A stretch of 64,000 bases of DNA from an uncultured Eubacteriales bacterium (GTDB lineage: Bacteria; Bacillota; Clostridia; Christensenellales; UBA1242), in assembly GCA_949031345.1 (NCBI GenBank), contig CARNVA010000007.1, positions 16,854 to 80,853 of the forward strand, in the 5' to 3' direction. Shown in pieces: positions 62,472 through 64,000 of this stretch. Under the pieces are notes generated by a model. It did no database searches and was not told the origin of the DNA. It saw nothing but the letters and a program-made list of their open reading frames with translations. The first letter of the stretch is position 1. Every line of letters starts with the position of its first letter. The translations under genes were made by a program, and so were the position numbers.

Positions 62472-64000
62472 CTAAAAGGTGAATATTCCCATGCCGACAT
62501 ATCCTATCCAGGCCAATCCTTTTGGCAGTGGGAGCCCTGAAGCAAGCTCTGACCAATTTGAAAAATCTGTGCCAATCTTATGCATGCTTCCATCATTATA
62601 AATGCAGTTTGAAATCGTCGTTCCATTTGTGCCTATCCCTTTGCCTGTCATAGTAGTCAAAGCAAGACAATCGATAAGTTTGCCCATGTACATTTGCCCA
62701 GCAATCAAACCTTGATTTTCATCATTGGCCTTAAAACTTCCTTTAAAGCCACAAGATATAATCTCTGAGCCACTTACACTTGAATAGCCAATTATTCCAC
62801 CACTATCCGACCCTGAAATTTGGCAACAAGCAAGACTGTTTAAAACCTTAATCTTTTCTGTACGATTATAACCAACTATTCCGCCAACATTGCTATATGC
62901 AGTAATATCACCATAATTTAAACATGAAATAATGTCACAACCAATGCTTGTTCCAATCATTCCACAGCTGCTTATCCCATATACATCAGCACGATTTCGA
63001 CAACCTTCAATGCTTCCAGTATTTATTCCGCCAGCCGATATCGCTTCAATACACCCAGCAATCGCACCTACATTACTATTTCCGTAAACATTTCCATTTA
63101 AAATGTTGATGTTTTTCAGCGTCGCTCCACTTGTATAACCAAACAGTCCAACATTTGAGTAAAGATAATTGCCAGACAAGCTTCCCACTCTCGCACTTGA
63201 TGTGGTAAGATTTCTTATCCAAAAGCCATTGCCGTCATAATTGCCTTTAAAAGCTTTATCGCTGCTTGAGCCTATTGGCTTCCACAATTTTCCACCAAGC
63301 TCAATATTGTTTATCTGTTTAAAATATACTCCTGAAAAACTTGTTCCATTTTCAACCGCTCTTGAAATGTAAGCAAGGTCTTCTTCAGAGGTTAATTTAT
63401 ATGGGTTATCTGTCGTACCGCTTCCTGAGAGACTTTGAGAAGCGTGAGCATTCCAAGTTTCTTCCCACTGTGCATAAAGGTCTATGTTTGATAATAAATT
63501 TGATACTTGCTGATTTTCATAATAGGTTGTTCCACTGCCATTTGCACTGGTGTTCCAACACTTGAAAATGTAGTTTTCCTTTTTGAAGGCATTGTTTGTC
63601 AGCGATTTATCACCACCATCGTAGGTCACACCCAAGCTATTCATGCTTCCACTGCCACCATTTGCATAAAAGTTTACATAAAATGTCTTAGGTGACCAGT
63701 GAGCATAGATGATATGATTTTCAGCAGTCGTAACTGTTGTGCTGTTTGAAATTAAACTTCCACCACTTGTTGCAGTATACCAGCCTGCAAAATCATATCC
63801 CGTTCGAGTAGGAGTTGGAAGTACATTCCCTGAAGGTGTTTTTCCATAAGTTGCATAATTGAAGGAGTTGTATATGACATCTCCTATAAAAACAGAAACT
63901 CTTACTGTCGCTGAAACATTGCTTCCTACCGGTATTGATGCATACGACCTTAAATCATAATACATGTTTGATAAGTTGAAACTGTTTTTTGTTGTAAATG
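62472..64000 (-). CDS. surface protein with InlB-like and GLUG repeats, 5' end outside window
   Basis: The frame stays open from the stop at 62472 to the right edge, so at least 508 residues of a longer protein are seen; the ATG at 63965 is probably internal. Two InlB-like repeats (GYDFAGWYTATSGG...IIYAHW and YIFKCW...IDLYAQW) come first. A GLUG-type region follows, with WKPIGSSSDKAFKGNYDGNG and repeated VGGIVGY-, VGAIAGC- and GMIGTS-like units. It ends with no membrane anchor or sorting signal. Its modules resemble both ends of the giant protein at 32534-52360, so the two may work on the same surface. Confidence 0.75.
   Translation of the reverse strand, partial: FTTKNSFNLSNMYYDLRSYASIPVGSNVSATVRVSVFIGDVIYNSFNYATYGKTPSGNVLPTPTRTGYDFAGWYTATSGGSLISNSTTVTTAENHIIYAHWSPKTFYVNFYANGGSGSMNSLGVTYDGGDKSLTNNAFKKENYIFKCWNTSANGSGTTYYENQQVSNLLSNIDLYAQWEETWNAHASQSLSGSGTTDNPYKLTSEEDLAYISRAVENGTSFSGVYFKQINNIELGGKLWKPIGSSSDKAFKGNYDGNGFWIRNLTTSSARVGSLSGNYLYSNVGLFGYTSGATLKNINILNGNVYGNSNVGAIAGCIEAISAGGINTGSIEGCRNRADVYGISSCGMIGTSIGCDIISCLNYGDITAYSNVGGIVGYNRTEKIKVLNSLACCQISGSDSGGIIGYSSVSGSEIISCGFKGSFKANDENQGLIAGQMYMGKLIDCLALTTMTGKGIGTNGTTISNCIYNDGSMHKIGTDFSNWSELASGLPLPKGLAWIGYVGMGIFTF

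Overview
The window looks like a piece of chromosome from a low-GC Gram-positive bacterium (Bacillota, probably an uncultured Clostridia-like lineage). The support is an AT-rich sequence, strong AGGAGG-type ribosome binding sites, near-consensus TTGACA-N17-TATAAT promoters, many short intrinsic terminators, a Jag/KhpB and YidC set next to rpmH-rnpA, and large Gram-positive-type surface proteins. TGA is a normal stop (for example at the end of lon), so the standard bacterial code applies. I see no phage, insertion sequence, CRISPR array, rRNA or tRNA. The species cannot be named from the sequence.

Layout. 0-6.3 kb: a small membrane protein, typA, two coiled-coil proteins of unknown function, then rpsF-ssb-rpsR and rpmE behind a consensus promoter and a candidate S6:S18 leader. 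6.3-10.1 kb: a Lon protease with an unrecognisable N-terminus, translationally coupled to an unknown 518-residue protein. 10.3-15.1 kb: a heterodimeric ABC exporter and an upstream winged-helix regulator; both promoters carry repeated or palindromic operator-like DNA. 15.1-17.4 kb: a bacterial homologue of methanogenesis marker 8 (DUF2099), divergent from a LysR regulator. 17.5-20.6 kb: small unknowns and a likely operon of a pyroglutamyl-peptidase-like protein, a methyltransferase and a HAM1-type nucleotide pyrophosphatase. 20.8-28.8 kb: a MoxR-like AAA+ ATPase fused to an apparently permuted DUF6273-like region, a HAD phosphatase, a small ppGpp-hydrolase-like HD protein, a second LysR, several unknowns and rplI. 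28.9-32.4 kb: a polysaccharide pyruvyl transferase, a phosphoribosyltransferase and an HExxH protein.

32.5-52.4 kb is a single reading frame for a 6608-residue surface protein (signal peptide, InlB-like and MBG/YDG-like repeats, C-terminal membrane anchor), about 31% of the window. A second protein of the same style runs off the right edge. Between them lie trpS, a Big-domain lipoprotein and replication-origin-type genes: recF, dnaA, jag, yidC, yidD, rnpA, rpmH. The order is unusual: recF and dnaA are divergent, the rpmH operon is transcribed towards dnaA, and dnaN is not present.

The items most worth a second look are the giant surface protein, the AAA+/permuted DUF6273 fusion, the operator arrays of the regulator/exporter locus, the rearranged dnaA region with an altered DnaA DNA-binding motif, and three genes whose promoters predict leaderless mRNAs. 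I did not find a clearly delimited new multi-gene system. All family assignments come from reading motifs by eye, without database searches.
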